Assembly (NCBI GenBank): GCA_033961575.1
Contig: CM066728.1
Span: 109,572,852 to 109,636,851 of the forward strand
Source: Aselliscus stoliczkanus
Taxonomy: Eukaryota > Chordata > Mammalia > Chiroptera > Hipposideridae
DNA: 64,000 bases
Reading direction: 5' to 3'
In this document: positions 23,248 through 35,657 of the stretch, piece by piece
Layout: every line of letters starts with the position of its first letter
Position numbering within the stretch: the stretch's first letter is position 1
Translations under genes and position numbers: made by a program
Notes under the pieces: model-generated
What the model saw: only the letters and a program-made list of their open reading frames with translations
The model's database searches: none
What the model was told of the DNA's origin: nothing

Positions 23248-24501
23248 TCTCCCTCCCCCTCCCTCCCTCCCTCCCTCCCCCCTCTCCCTCCCTCCCTCCC
23301 TCCTCCCTCCCTCCCTCCCTCCCTCCCTCTCCCTCCCTCCCTCCCTCCCTCCCTCCCTCTCTCTCCCTCCCTCCCTCCCTCCCTCCCTCTCCTCTCCCTC
23401 CCTCCCTCCCTCCCTCCCTCCCTCCCTCCCTCTCCCTCTCCCTCCCTCCCTCTCCCTCCCTCCCTCCCTCCCTCCTCTCCCTCCCTCCCTCCCTCCCTCT
23501 CTCCCTCCCTCCCTCTCTCCCTCCCTCCCTCCCTCTCTCCCTCCCTCCCTCCCTCTCTCCCTCCCTCTCTCTCCCTCCCTCCCTCTCCCTCCCTCTCCTC
23601 CCTCCCTCCCTCCCTCCCTCTCCTCTCCCTCTCCTCCCTCCCTCTCTCTCCCTCCCTCCTCCCTCCCTCCCTCCCTCCCTCTCCCTCCCTCCCTCTCTCT
23701 CCTCCCTCTCTCCCTCCCTCCCTCCCTCCCTCTCTCCTCCCTCCCTCCCTCTCTCCCTCCCTCCCTCCCTCCCTCCCTCCCTCTCTCCCTCCCTCCTCTC
23801 TCTCCTCCCTCCCTCTCTCTCCTCCTTTCTCTCCCTCCCTCTCTCCCTCCCTCCTCCCTCCTCCCTCCCTCCCTCCTCCCTCCCTCCCTCCTCCCTCTCC
23901 CTCCTCCCTCCCTCTCTCCCTCCCTCCCTCCTCTCTCCTCCCTCCTTTCCCTCTCTTCCTCCCTTTCCCTTCCCTCCCTTTCCTTTCTCTCTCCTCCCTC
24001 CCTCCCTTTCCCTCTCCTTTCCTCCTCCCTCCCTCCCTCCCTCCCTCCCTTCCTCTCTCCCTCCCTCCCTTTCTCTTTCTCCCTTCCCTCCCTCCCTCCC
24101 TTTCTCTCCCTCCCTCCCTCCCTCTCCCTCTCCCTCCCTCCCTCTCCCTCCCTCCCTCCCTCCCTCCCTCTCTCCCTCCCTCCCTCCCTCCCCTCCCTCC
24201 CTCCCTCCCTCCCTCTCTCCCTCCCTCCCTCTCTCCCTCCCTCCCTCCCTCTCCCCCTCCCTCCCTCCCTCCCTCCCTCTCTCCCTCCCTCTCTCCCTCC
24301 CCTCTCCCTCCCTCCCTCTCTCTCCCTCTCTCCCTCTCCCTCTCCCTCCCTCCCTCCCTCCCTCCCTCCCTCCCTCCCTCCCTCTCTCCTCTCCCTCCCT
24401 CCCTCTCTCTCCCTCCCTCCCTCCCTCCCTCCCTCCCTCCCCCTCCCTCCCTCCCTCCCTCCCTCCCTCCCTCCCTCTTTCCCTCCCCCCCTCCCCTCCC
24501 C
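23248..24501. repeat. 1,254-bp uninterrupted homopyrimidine tract (CCCT)n-like
   Basis: From 23248 to 24501 the + strand has only C and T. It is made of CCCT and CCTCCCT units with CTCT and CTTT variants, so the minus strand is pure purine. Stop codons need both T and A/G, so none can occur in any of the six frames, which explains the apparent 430-472-codon frames (Pro/Ser/Leu on +, Gly/Arg/Glu on -). Mirror-repeat homopyrimidine DNA of this kind is known to favour triplex (H-DNA) structures. Confidence 0.98.
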
Positions 24502-26449
24502 AGCTCTGCAGACCATAAATCATGACTCAGGTCTTTCTGTACAGAGCAGCCTTAGCCTCTCTGAAACCTAACCATCCTGCCTTTTGTCTCAGACTCTCTC
24601 TGGTCCTACCTTTCCCAGCTGTTCAGCCATACCCCCTCTGCATCCTGCCCCTGGGGTATTTCCCACCAGAGGGGGAGGATCCACCTGGAGGGGGTGGAGA
24701 TAAGAGCTATGGAGAATGGGGGATGGGCTCCAGCACAGTTCCAGGGTGTGGGGGCTCCCACTGAGATCTATCCAGAGACCTGGATTCCAGTATCTCTGGG
24801 TCCTGTGTAATCTTTCCTTATTTTAGGTATTCTAGAAGGGCATTTGCCAAGGCTTCAGGCTGCTGGAGGGACCTGTCCATCGCAGGGAGGTTGGGCACTC
24901 CTGGTGGGGGGAGTGTGCGCAGGGAGCGAGTGCTGCTCCTGCCAGGACTTTGGGGGCAGCCCTGTGGCTCCCCCAGCGGCCAGACCGGTCCATCTCCTGG
25001 GCACCGCGCAGTCTCTGCTCCTTCCCACGCAACAGCCGTTTGGGGGCACATATTGAGGTGCTTTCTGCTAAGGAGCCCCTGCGTGCAAAGCTGGAAAGAG
25101 CACCAGGCCTGTTCCCCAGGGACTGGGTGACACCGAGGCAGAGGGCTTCTGCCCTGGAAAGCCTGACCTCTGTGAGGCAGGCAGGATGAGCCTGTGATGG
25201 GCGTTCGGTCAGCGCTGTACAGGAGGACGAGGGGAGGCTGTGCCATCCTGGGGGAGGTGGCCCTCCTCAAGGTGAGAGGAGAGGACATTTGCAGGGGAGA
25301 TGGGTTCACAGTCTGCGCTGGGGTGTGTGTGGCCTTTCTGTGAAATAAAAGCAAGAAGTCCAGCGGGGGCAGCCAGCGAAGAGCCGAGGCCCGAAAGGAG
25401 GGGCGGGCGAGGAGGAGGAAGCAGCCTTGCAGGCCGGACCGGAAGCTGCCCATGGCTCTCATTTCCTCACTTAATGCCCATCTGTTGAGTTCCCACTGTG
25501 TTCCCAGCACCATGTTAGCATGCGAGGAAGGGGGCTTCTCGGTGGCCTGCACTGTGCTCAGGTCACAGGCCACGTTCCCGAACCTCTAAGGACATTGCTT
25601 CCACAGGAACCCAGCAGCACGTGCGTGCGGCTGCAGCACTAACTGCACACGGGCTGCGCCGGTGTGTGCTGACCAGAGGCGTGGGCAGGAGGCGTCCGGC
25701 TTGCCCCCTTATCGCTCCCTTATCGCCCCATCTCCATTCCGCCGGGTCCGCTCTCCCTGCTGGACCCTGCATCTTCCTACCTCCCTGCATTTACAGTGTC
25801 CCAACCTGACCTTGAGAAGCGAGGACACACACAGGGTCCCAGTGGCACTCAGCTCTGTGCACACGTGCGCACACGTGCCTGTGCTGAGTAAGGAGGCTCT
25901 GACCAGAGAAGAGGAAACCTCCCCCCTCAGGGGACTCTGCAGGAGAGGCTTGTGTGTGACTCCCAGGTTCAGCCCTTGAAGGTTTCGCAGCCTCTCTCCA
26001 GCCACCATGTGCATAATTATCCTGTGATCCTGTGATAAACACAACACTTCGTTGGGTAATGCTACCATCGCAAGATGACAGGGAGATGAAAATGCCTAAA
26101 ATTAGCCATTGAATGTCTACTTAACTCACCCAGGCAGCGTTTTTGGAGGGTGTCACCTGGAACTGTGCAGCCCCCTGGGGTGGGGTGTCCGTGTGCTCTC
26201 ACATTTTACTTAATTCTAGCTCACTTAATTGGTGTTTAAAGACATTGTTTTAAGAAGCGGTAAAAAGGCTGAACTCTGTGTGAGAGCTCCCAGGAAAGAG
26301 AAGAACTGTTAATGAAACATCAGACAGGGGACAAGTGGGTCATAAGGCTTTAGGGAAAGTGCTTTGACAGAGAACAGGAGAGAGCTGAGTGTCAGCTGCA
26401 GAGGCCTCAGGCTGGTCAGATGGAGGTTCAGGCTGTGAATAAGAGATCC
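24502..26449. other. Unrecognised sequence with possible L2 trace
   Basis: 25477-25520 ('gttgagttcccactgtgttcc') resembles the conserved L2 motif for a short stretch. The 251-codon minus-strand frame at 24818-25573 lacks any domain I recognise and overlaps several forward frames, so I reject it as a gene. Confidence 0.45.
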
Positions 26450-26478
26450 TGTGTGTGTGTGCGCGCGTGTGTGTGTGG
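26450..26478. repeat. (TG)n/(CG)n mixed dinucleotide repeat
   Basis: Alternating purine-pyrimidine run TGTG...GCGCGCG...TGTG, potentially Z-DNA-prone. Confidence 0.93.
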
Positions 26479-26859
26479 CGGGTGGGGGGCGTGGGAGGTG
26501 GGCAGGGAGCTGTTAGAGGACACGTGTCTCAGCTGTGAGCTCTGCCATGACCTGTGCCACACACGGTTCTCTCTCCTTATTTCTTGGAAGAGGAAACTAT
26601 TTTCCATAAGCTTGGCTTCCTTTTTATGACCATCAGCAAGCCACAGGCTTTTGGGAGAATTGGCATCTGTCTTCAGAGACAAAATTCTGGGCTGCGTTTG
26701 CTAATGTTTGAACACGGTTTCATTAAATGTGGTACCTGGGATAAATGGCATTCTAAATTATGCTCACAATAGCTTTTAAAGAACAAATAAATGAATGAGT
26801 AAACAATATAACACATGAATAACTGTGGAAGCTTGGAAACATATTTTCAAAGTTCTTCA

Positions 26860-27270
26860 GAGGTGGCATCGTGGCCCCTGTCCCTGGAACCTGGGTTCCC
26901 TGCTGATGGACAGTAAAATACAATGGGATGACTGTCCAGGATCTCCAGACACTGATAATGTCTACTTCATGCATCGGGACACAGTCTACGACCTCAGCCG
27001 CCATTCTGTGAGGAAGCTCACGCCACCTCCTGGGATGCCCAGGTGAGAGGACCCCAGGCACCAGCACCGATGTGCCAGCTTTGTGACGCGCCATCTCGAA
27101 GTGGATCCAGTGGAGTTACGTCAGCCGATGCCATGTGGAGCCGATCCAAGCTTCCCTGCTGAGCCCTGCTCCACAAAACAGTGAACAAAATAAATAAGTG
27201 TTGTTTTAAGTCGCTGAGCTTTGGGGTCATTGGTCCTGCAATAATGGATAACTGAATCTGATTTATGAAT
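26860..27270 (+). mobile_element. MLT1-type LTR, old, sense
   Basis: The right end is characteristic: 'aaaataaataagtgttgttt', 'taagtcgctgagctttgggg' and 'gcaataatggataactgaat'. The left part is more eroded. It includes an AATAAA signal as expected for a MaLR LTR. Confidence 0.6.
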
Positions 27271-27364
27271 GTGTATTTTGATATAAAATGACGTAAGCCA
27301 CAGTTTTTTTCCAGACCTTTCATTACTGGAGCAAAGGCTTCATGGCCTTGATAGTCAGATACAG

Positions 27365-27455
27365 TTAAAGGTTAGCACCTCAGGTTCCTTATCTGCAAAG
27401 AAAGCAGCATCCGTCTCCTGGTTGTGTTTAAAGATGATGTTAGATATGCAGAGTG
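27365..27455 (+). mobile_element. MIR-like SINE fragment
   Basis: 'cctcaggttccttatctgc' followed by 'aagatgatgttagatatg' fits the 3' half of a MIR in sense orientation. Short and diverged. Confidence 0.4.
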
Positions 27456-29381
27456 GCTGGTGGTGATGCCCTTGGTGGGGAGGACGCCCCAACAAATGTG
27501 GTTCCTTTCTCCCCTCCAAACCCCATTCCCCATCTGCAGGAGATGATGGGTTTTTTTCTTTTTCTGGTCTCTTTTCAGAAGTGACCCAAATAGATAAGAA
27601 CTTGGTGAAAGTCATTGTTTCAGACAAGAGGAAAGGGAGACATACAGAGTTCAGGGATGGGACAATCTTTCCTACACTTTGGACTTTTTCCAACATAAGG
27701 ACACAGGAATAAAAATACTTTTACAGAAGAGGCCCAGAGGTGGAGTAAGACCTGCACTCTCCAAAGCTAGATGAATTTCCAAGAAGGGTAGTGCTTACGA
27801 CAAACACAGGTTTTAAGTCTCTTGTTGCCAACATTTGGTTTTTCAAGGGCCTTATGAAAAGGAACACTGGCTCAGAGGCGGGAAATGAACAGTGGACCCT
27901 TCCCCGCCCTGAGCTGCTGCGGCTCACCCTGTGCCTGGCATAGGATGGTCTGACATGCAAACATGTGTGTCTCTGTCAGGCTGTGTCACAAGTCGCAGCT
28001 GCAGTGGGTGGACCAGACCCTCTGGGAATCGGAGGCCTGATAAGGAAAAATCCAGGAGCCAGTCTCCTCCTAAGCTGGAAGGGCCGCCTCCTGTTGGTAG
28101 AGGAGATAAGAACAGGTCTTAGGGCCTGTCTGTTCCTTGCCTGCCTCCACCTTCCCCTGCCATGGGCCAGGTGTCATGGGTTCCTTTGAAGTACTCGGAC
28201 ATTCACCAGTTATTATCTTTCCTCCCAGCCACAAGGCTGGAGAATCAACTGCAGAGCATGATATATTTTTTATTTCATCCAAAGATTGGAACCTGCACCT
28301 GAACTCGAACCCCAGTGCATAGGATCTTGAGTCCTGGCCAGCCAGTAGGGGCCACTGGGTGGAAATGGACGGGAGAGAGTTTGGATGCGGGACCCTGACT
28401 AACATGACTGTCCGACAGTGGTGGCCCGTTTGAGGGTCAGTGAGAGATGGGTGAGAGTCCTGACTTTGGAGTCTCCATACAATGGTTTCAGGGTCCTTTG
28501 TTCTGGAAATTACACGGGCTCTGGTGGCTCTCAGGCAGTTCCAGAGCCTGAACTTCTGACCCAGATTCGGTCTCACTTCCTCCCTCCTCACTCCTGGCAC
28601 CCTCTCTGGGTGGACCCCTCCGTAGGCAGCTGCTGCTGGGCATGTGGGTGCTGCAGCTGGCCGTGCCCAATTCCCTCTGCCCGGATCACATAGGCACGAC
28701 GCCTGCTGAAAAAATGAATTGAATCCGGCAACATGACATGAGTGATTGAATTGTTTGGATGGACTCCAGGCCTGATACAGCCACACCTGGCAGCCACAGC
28801 TTCAGCTTCGTCTGGCTGCTTATTGGCTTTGGGTGGAGCTGTAACAGAGTCCCTTCTGCTCCAGGACTGCTCCTTGCCCTGCGAGCTGCCACCCTCCGCA
28901 TCCCTGGGAAGTGTTATATGCGAGGCAGGATGGAGGTATGCTGGGACAGAGCTCTCCTCTTGTTCCTGCTGATGCCCAGGACAGCTCTGTAATGACTCTA
29001 CCAGCACCTAGAAGCACCTCAGGTCTCAGACATCAACACATTGGCTCCAAAGGGCAACAGTTGTCCCTAGAAAGGTGTCAAGACTGTGAAGGGTATGAGT
29101 TTTTACCCTACTGGCGAGCTCATGAGTTAGTCTCAGTTTCCTCCAGGCTATTAGAAGACACAACACTCTTGGCTCCGAGACAAAGGTGTTCATTAAATGC
29201 AGCACAGCTTTTCTTTTTGGCCCCAAGTCTCAAGGCATGAAACAGGGACCTGCAGAGATGCCTGCACACACAGTAGGTGTGTTTTATCTGAGATAACTTG
29301 AGCTTAGGGGACCTGAATCTCTTAATACTGGGCAGTGACCATGGCCAGCCCTTTGCTCTAGAGGGAGAGACTATTTGTATA
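27456..29381. other. Unrecognised non-coding sequence
   Basis: No gene or repeat recognised. Long minus-strand frames at 28070-28786 and 28588-29007 have no identifiable domain and overlap forward frames of comparable length. Confidence 0.45.
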
Positions 29382-29576
29382 GAAGTTTTCTCAACCTGGG
29401 CACCAGGGATATTTTGGGACAAATAACTTCACTGTTGGGGTGTTCCTGTACATTGTGGGATATTTGGCAGTATGTTTGTCCTCTACACACAAAATACTGT
29501 CAGCATCCCTACCCTAATCATGGCAAGCCATATGTCTCCAGACTTTGCCCAAATCACCCCTGGTTAAGAACCACTG
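29382..29576 (+). mobile_element. MER5A-like hAT-Charlie MITE, near full length
   Basis: Starts 'gaagttttctcaacctggg' and ends 'ggttaagaaccactg', which are eroded versions of the MER5A terminal inverted repeats. Internal blocks 'gttcctgtacattgtggga' and 'catatgtctccagacttt' also match. Its 195-bp length is close to the family's usual size of about 190 bp. The flanking 8-bp duplication is not preserved. Confidence 0.85.
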
Positions 29577-30417
29577 TTATAGAGTATGTGCAAACATGTA
29601 TTCACTATGCAAACATCCTTGAGAAGAAAGGGCTCCCTTAGAACCAGGGGGCACTCACAAGGCAGGTGCAAACATGAAGAACTCATGGCAAACTGTCTCT
29701 TAACAGAGGGCAGATGAGTGACCTGTTACCCGGGTAGGTCTGGACAATGGTGATGCTCCGTGGCTCCAAAGTGGCTGTAAGTCTCCCTCATGAGCAGTAT
29801 ACTCAGCCTTGAACAGAAGACATTTCTTTGCTGCTATAGATGCAGGAGTGTAATTCCTTAGACTTTTATTTACATGTGATTATGGCTGACTTACTAGTTC
29901 CCTGCCAAGTTATTAAGGGCCAATAAAACCTGTCATTTAAATTGGAGATGCACCAAATGACAGCATGCCAAATGGTGAAATTTAACCATCAGCTGAGTAT
30001 TGCGGTCATAGAATACATTGCTAAGGTATACGAATAAATATGAATTTTGTTAAAAATGTGATCACTATTATTTTTTGGTGGTTGGATTTTAAATTTCGTA
30101 GCTTGCATCTGTGGTCACCCTGCTATGTATGTTTTGGTATAAAATACTTGCCCTCTTCCCACTGATGACCTTAAAGCATGAGCAGCATGGAGTCGCTGGC
30201 TGTGGCCACTGCAGTGAAAGTGACGTTGCCAGCATTATATTTTGTGATAATAAATGTAAATTTATGCTCCAACTGATTGACAAAATTTTAACATATAAAA
30301 ACTTGAGGAGACTTTCGCTCCAACTTATATCTCTAATATATGATTTTGAAAGTCATTATTCAGATATGGACAATACATTCAAGTGACATGATTTATCTAT
30401 ACTGCTGGCACATTTTG
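29577..30417. other. Unrecognised non-coding sequence
   Basis: Moderately AT-rich. No gene or repeat recognised. Confidence 0.5.
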
Positions 30418-30543
30418 TGTTAGGGTCATCCAGAGAAACCGAACCAATAGGAGAGAAAGATGATAGATAGATAAGTAGATGATTGATAGATACATAGATA
30501 CATAGATAGATGGGTAATTGGCTCATATGATAGTGGAGGCTGA
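30418..30543 (+). repeat. Left arm of an inverted repeat pair, interspersed-repeat end
   Basis: Begins GTGTTAGGGTCATCCAGAGA and ends GTGGAGGCTGA with a GATA-rich microsatellite inside. It is the reverse complement of 31381-31585 apart from microsatellite length. The sequence matches the start of a common mammalian interspersed repeat ('ttagggttctccagagaaac') whose name I cannot recall. Confidence 0.8.
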
Positions 30544-31000
30544 TGAAATGTAATAGTAGCCTATGAATCATGTGACTTTAAAGCAAGCTTGGGAAGACAG
30601 AAATGATTTGGATACAGGAATTTGGCTAATTTCCTTTCAAAGGCCAAACACTGAGTCAAATAGCAGATTTTGGCCAAACACTGAGGCTTCTACTTAGTTT
30701 GCTGAGGATTAATTCAGGTTCTCTGGGAAGCCTGGCTGCCCACAAAGCTGGGCCAAGCTCCTCCTACAGATGAAATGTTCAAGACAGAGATGCTGCAGTT
30801 TTTATCTCTTAAGTTGCTCAATGTTTTTACTGGCTGCTCTTCTTGACTTTAATGATAAATTAGTATTAATTCAGCTTCCTTCTTACAAACATAGGTTTCC
30901 CCTCATAAGTCTTATTGTTAACGCTTCTGTGTGTAATGTTGGCATTTGAATTAATTATAGGTTTTTCTCTTAAAATCCAGTATGGAAACTTAAGGGCACA
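30544..31000. other. Spacer between inverted copies
   Basis: Includes a near direct repeat of 'gccaaacactgag' around 30641-30688. No gene recognised. Confidence 0.5.
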
Positions 31001-31413
31001 TACATTGTGGTGTAAATATGATTCTCTACCTTCCCCTTGACTGTGGAGCCAAGGCATTTGCTCCAATATCGTTCTGGATGTGTCGATGAGGCTGGTTTCG
31101 GATGAGATTAACATTTGGATGTGTAGACAGAGTAAATTTGATTGCCCTCTCTAATATGGGTGGTGCCTCCTCCAGCCAAGCGAAGGTCTGCATAGAACAA
31201 AACAGTTAAGTAGCTGGGGCCTTACCGCTGCCTGACTGTGTGAGCTGGACATTGGTTTTCTTCTCTCCTGAGACTGGAATTTATGCCGTCAGCTCTCCTT
31301 GTTCTCAGGCCTTCAGACTTTACTAGAGCTACACCACTAGCTGTTCTGTCCAGCTTGCTGACTACATATTATGGGCCTTCTCAGCCTCCACTGTCATATG
31401 AGCCAATTATCTG

Positions 31414-31455
<42 letters not shown>

Positions 31456-31585
31456 ATCATCATCTATCATTATCTATCTATCTATCATCATCATCTATCT
31501 ATCATCATCTATCTATCAATCATCTATCATCTGTCTTATCTCTCTCTCTCCTATTGGTTCAGTTTCTCTGGAGGACCCTAACACA
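31001..31585 (-). mobile_element. Longer copy of the same interspersed repeat, inverted
   Basis: In reverse complement this reads as the family described at 30418-30543, from GTGTTAGGGTCCTCCAGAGA inward, through the TATC microsatellite, 'ctgagaaggcccataata' and 'catattagagagggcaatc'-like blocks, to about 31001. The left boundary is approximate. Confidence 0.65.
31411..31526. repeat. (TATC)n/(ATC)n microsatellite
   Basis: About ten uninterrupted TATC units followed by mixed CATC/TATC units, inside the inverted repeat copy. Confidence 0.95.
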
Positions 31586-33812
31586 AGATGCCCTCTCAGA
31601 GAAGCAGAAGTGAAAGAATGGGAATGTGTTTCAGGGAAAGGAGAGACATGGAGAAGGGTTTCCTGACTGTGAGGGTTACCACTGAGAAAGGCTGGGCTTT
31701 AACCCACTGGAGACCCGAGGAACGGTGCATGAGTTGTTTCACTGGAGGACAGCAATGCTAGGACGTTTATCCATGGATCCCTATCTCCCAAGGGTTACCC
31801 TGGGGCCCTGATTTCTCCCCTTGCTGGTTATGTCTGCGTGCAGCTCAGCAGCCGTGTGCAGCTTTGGGGATGTGGAGAGACAAGTGGCTCCACTGGGCCA
31901 GAAAGCAGCGGCCATGGTGAGTGGAGCTGTCCACCCCATGGTGCTGAAGTTGCATGGTCTGGGAGGATGCGTTATCCACCTCAAAGACCTACTTACCACA
32001 GAAGTGTCATAACACTACTGGGCTATTGTTTCAAATTATAAGGCATGGTCTTATAATACAACGGAAAGATCTGCGTGGACATAGGTTTTTGTCTGTTTTG
32101 GTTTTGGTTGTATCTCCAGTGCCTGCTACATAGAAGAAAACAATACATTTTTGTTGAATGAATAAACATAAAATCAGGTGTATGAGCTCACATAATCCTA
32201 TTCTAAAGTAAATAATAAGGCTTTTCTGTATGTTTCTAAGAAATCTACTGCAACATTTTATTCGTCTCCAATTCTTGGACGTGCTTTCTATTCTCGTTGG
32301 GGAAGAAATGGAGTGACAGGTGAGCCACAGGTCCTTCTGCCCGTCTGAGAGCAACTACTCTAAACCTCCCCCACTGGCAGGACTAGCACTGAGCTCTGAC
32401 AAGACAGCCTTTGCCCAGGGTTGGTGGTCTTGGGACCTGAGGCAATGAGATACAGGACAAGAGGGGATCATTAGAAAGGCCTAAGCAAGGGCAGGGGAAG
32501 GAGGACACTTTCTTTATATATCCGAGTGATAAGGGCTTGGGTGCTCACCTTGATTGATGACCCAATTTTGTGATATTCAGAGTCTGTAAAGTTCAATCAG
32601 AATATGGATGGGTGTGGCTCTGCCTTGTTTATAATCATCAGTACTCTTTCTCCCTCATGTTGTACATGGAAATTTTTCAGGGCACTGACCCATGGGATAG
32701 AAATGCACTCTTTTCCAAGAAAGGACTTTGTGTAAGCTTAAAGGAGTTTATTAAATTAGTATGTGGAATATGATTTCATCCAAGTAATAAAACCTGCAGC
32801 TACATTAAAAGAAATGAAGGTGTACTGCACGTGATGTGCAGCCTTCCGCTCTGCCATCTGTTCCATTGATGCAGAGCTCCTAGAGGGCCTTCCTGGGGGA
32901 GGGCAATCAGCCAGGAGACAAATGCGCCTTCCTGGCCCTCATACTGTACATGTCTGCTTTTCATCAGCAGAGGTTGGAAGTCAGGGGTTTCATTACTGCA
33001 GGGCTTTAAGGGCCAAGGGGAAAAAAAAATCCAATTTGCTACTGCCTCAGTGACTTTGTGTTTTAATCAAATGGATAAGAAAGAATCATTAACTGATGCT
33101 CAGACTGATTAAAATTCCAGTGGGAAGGAAAAGAGATGAGATTGTGACACAGCCTTAGAAGGTCACTCGTTCCCTGGCAGTACTGAGCCTACCAAGTCTC
33201 ACATTGTTGATTGTTACCAGTTTGCTTACTGAGCAGCCCGTGGCAGTTGTGGAAAATAGGGGTGTGCTCGGGGGCCCTCGCCACGAAACATGGTGCCCAC
33301 CCCTCCTGGAACGATCCAGCCAGGCTGAATAAATCTTCCTTTCCCCTGCACCCTTGAATCTTGACTTAAAATCACAGGAACTTTGAAAGATGCGGCTACA
33401 GTAGTGAGTACCTGTGTATTTGCAGGGTCTTTGGGGTTATGGAAGGGAACAGCAAAGGCATTTGAAAGCACTGTTTAAGCTATGAAGTGCTTTCAGATTT
33501 AGAGAGCCTGTTATTATTGTTCTTTTTATTTTTATCTCTATCATTACTGTGATTACTGCCACTGCTACTATGAAGTTTAAGACCGCACAGACTTTTCCAC
33601 ATGGCTTGTCTGCTTGACAGCAGAGACCAGAGGGGCGGTTGGTGACTGACAGCCTTTTCCGTGGCACAATTTCCCTTCCTGGTTTACACGCAGCCGTCTC
33701 TAGGTGCATCCTGGCGCATTCCCTTAGGGGAGGAGATGGAATCCTCAGCAACTCCTCTGATGCATCTGTGCGGAGGCCAGGCAGACACCTGTGCCTTAGA
33801 GCAGGCTGGTAG
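31586..33812. other. Unrecognised sequence with L2/MIR-like trace at 32100-32165
   Basis: 'ccagtgcctgctacataga' followed by 'ttgttgaatgaataaac' resembles the 3' end of L2 or MIR. The rest shows no gene or repeat I can name. Confidence 0.4.
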
Positions 33813-34470
33813 CCTCCTCCCTGCCTCCCTGCCTGCCTCCCTGCCTCCCTCCCCCCCTCCCTCCCTCCTCCCTCCCTCCCACCCTCGCTCCCGCCTTCCC
33901 TCCCTCCCTTCCCCCTCCCTGCCTCCCTCCCTCCCTCCCTCCCTCCCTTCCTCCCTCCCTGCCTCCCTCCCTCACTCCTCCCTCCCTCCCTCCCTTCCCT
34001 CCCTTCCCCTCCCTGCCTCCCTCCCTGCCTCCCTCCCTTCCCCCTCCCTTCCCCCTCCCTCCCTCCCTCCCTCCCTCCCTCCTCCCTCCCTCCCTCCCTC
34101 CCTCCTCTCTCCCTCCCTCCCTCCTCCCTCCCACCCTCCCTCCCTCACCCTCTCTCTCCCTCCTTCCCTCCCTCCCTTCCCCTCCCTGGCTCCCTCCCTC
34201 CCTCCCTCCCTCCCTTCCTCCCTCCTTGCCTCCCTCCCTCCCTCCTCCCTCCCTCTCTCCCTCCCTTCCCTCCCTTCCCCTCCCTGCCTCCCTCCCTCCC
34301 TCCCTCCCTTCCCCCTCCCTCCCTCCCTTCCCCCTCCCTTCCTCCCTCCCTCCCTCCCTCCCTCCCTCCTCCCTCCCTCCCTCCTTCCCTCCTCCCTCCC
34401 TCCCTCCCTCCCTCCCTGCCTCCCTCCCTGCCTCCCTCCCTCCCTCCCTCCCTCCCTCCTTCCCTTCTTC
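33813..34470. repeat. Second large pyrimidine-rich tract (CCTCCCTG variants)
   Basis: About 658 bp of CCCT/CCTCCCTG/CCTTCCCC units on the + strand with only scattered G and A. Many G interruptions fall in CCCTGCCTCC units that recur across the tract. The 278-codon forward and 167-codon reverse frames here are composition artefacts. Confidence 0.97.
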
Positions 34471-35637
34471 ATCACTTCAGTAGTGAGTATCTGCTAAGTT
34501 ACAGGCCCTGTTTTTTCCGATGCTCACATTTTTCATTTTCCAAGAGTGCACAAGGAGAACCCACCCTTTAGTGTAGTAAGAACCCCCAAGGGCTGGCAAG
34601 GTCAGCTGCACTTCCAAGACAGGGTGCTGGGGCCCCTGTGCGGGCTGGGAAGTGGGACAGACCTGGGAGGACATGTGAGGCGGACTTGCTGTCGTTGAAT
34701 AAAGACCTGGGCTCCGAGCTCTGCGGGGGCCAGCGCGGAAAGGGGTGTATGGGTGGGTACCTGGGCTCCACTTCCCCAGGTCAGAGAATCAGCCTGCCCA
34801 GCTTAGCGGTACGATTTCAATAAACGCAAAAGTGGGCTCCTATGTTTGCCTGTTTGGATACCATCTTCAATGTCTGTGGAATCGCCCCTAAACCTCACCT
34901 ACTGCAGTCTGCAGTCCTTCTTGCCTTGGAGTTTTTAGTTTAAACCCAAGTCTGGGTTTGTGTGATTTCCCTAAAGTGACCACACAGCAGGTGGGGCACT
35001 CCCAGCCCTGCTGCTGCAGCTGCCTCCCTCCCACCAGCCCGGAGTCACCTGGGACGAGCCTTCTGGACTATAAGCGGTGAATTAGATTGCTGCAGGGAGA
35101 CGGAAGAGCAAATGGGAAAGAGAAAGCTGTTCCAGCCAGAAGGGATATTCTGTCATATCCTCGTCCCAGTGGCAGAGTATGTGTGGTTTTCCGACTGAAC
35201 GAGTCTTATGCTAAAGGGGGTACTAGCTCCAGCCTCTCGGCAGAGACACTGCCAAAGGGCAGACGTGGAGGCCCAAGTAACTGTAACTGGTGAAGACCTT
35301 CAGTGTTGCTAAAATGGGGTTGATTCTTACATTAATTTGTTTCTTATTACAAAAGTAGTGCAAAGTCATGGCAAAACGTTTCCTAACAGTGATAATTGAA
35401 AACAGGAAACACTCACCTTGCGCCTACAACGTGACGTGCTAGGCTTTGCTTTACTTGGTCCTAGTGCTTTGTTCAGGGGTTCCTCACTGCACCCCGAGAA
35501 AGTGACACTTGCTCATGCCTGTGGGGCCACAGAGCGCTGAGTGTGCCACCGTCACAGGGCGTCCTGCAGGCTCCTCAGAAATGTCTGTGGATAGTGACAT
35601 TGTACGCTTGTGCAAACATGTGAGTAATATACACACG
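34471..35637. other. Unrecognised non-coding sequence
   Basis: Mixed composition with no recognised repeat or gene. Confidence 0.5.
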
Positions 35638-35657
35638 TTTGTTTGTTTGTTTGTTTG
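35638..35657. repeat. (GTTT)n microsatellite
   Basis: Five GTTT units. Confidence 0.9.

Noticed and set aside
23107..24571. Overlapping open frames of 430-472 codons on both strands
   Set aside because: They lie over a purine-free tract where no stop codon is possible in any frame, and the products are pure Pro/Ser/Leu or Gly/Arg/Glu.
24818..25573. 251-codon minus-strand frame
   Set aside because: No domain recognised, and many overlapping frames in GC-moderate DNA.
28070..28786. 238-codon minus-strand frame
   Set aside because: No recognisable motif or exon structure, with competing forward frames.
33661..34497. 278-codon forward and 167-codon reverse frames
   Set aside because: Composition artefact of the second pyrimidine tract.
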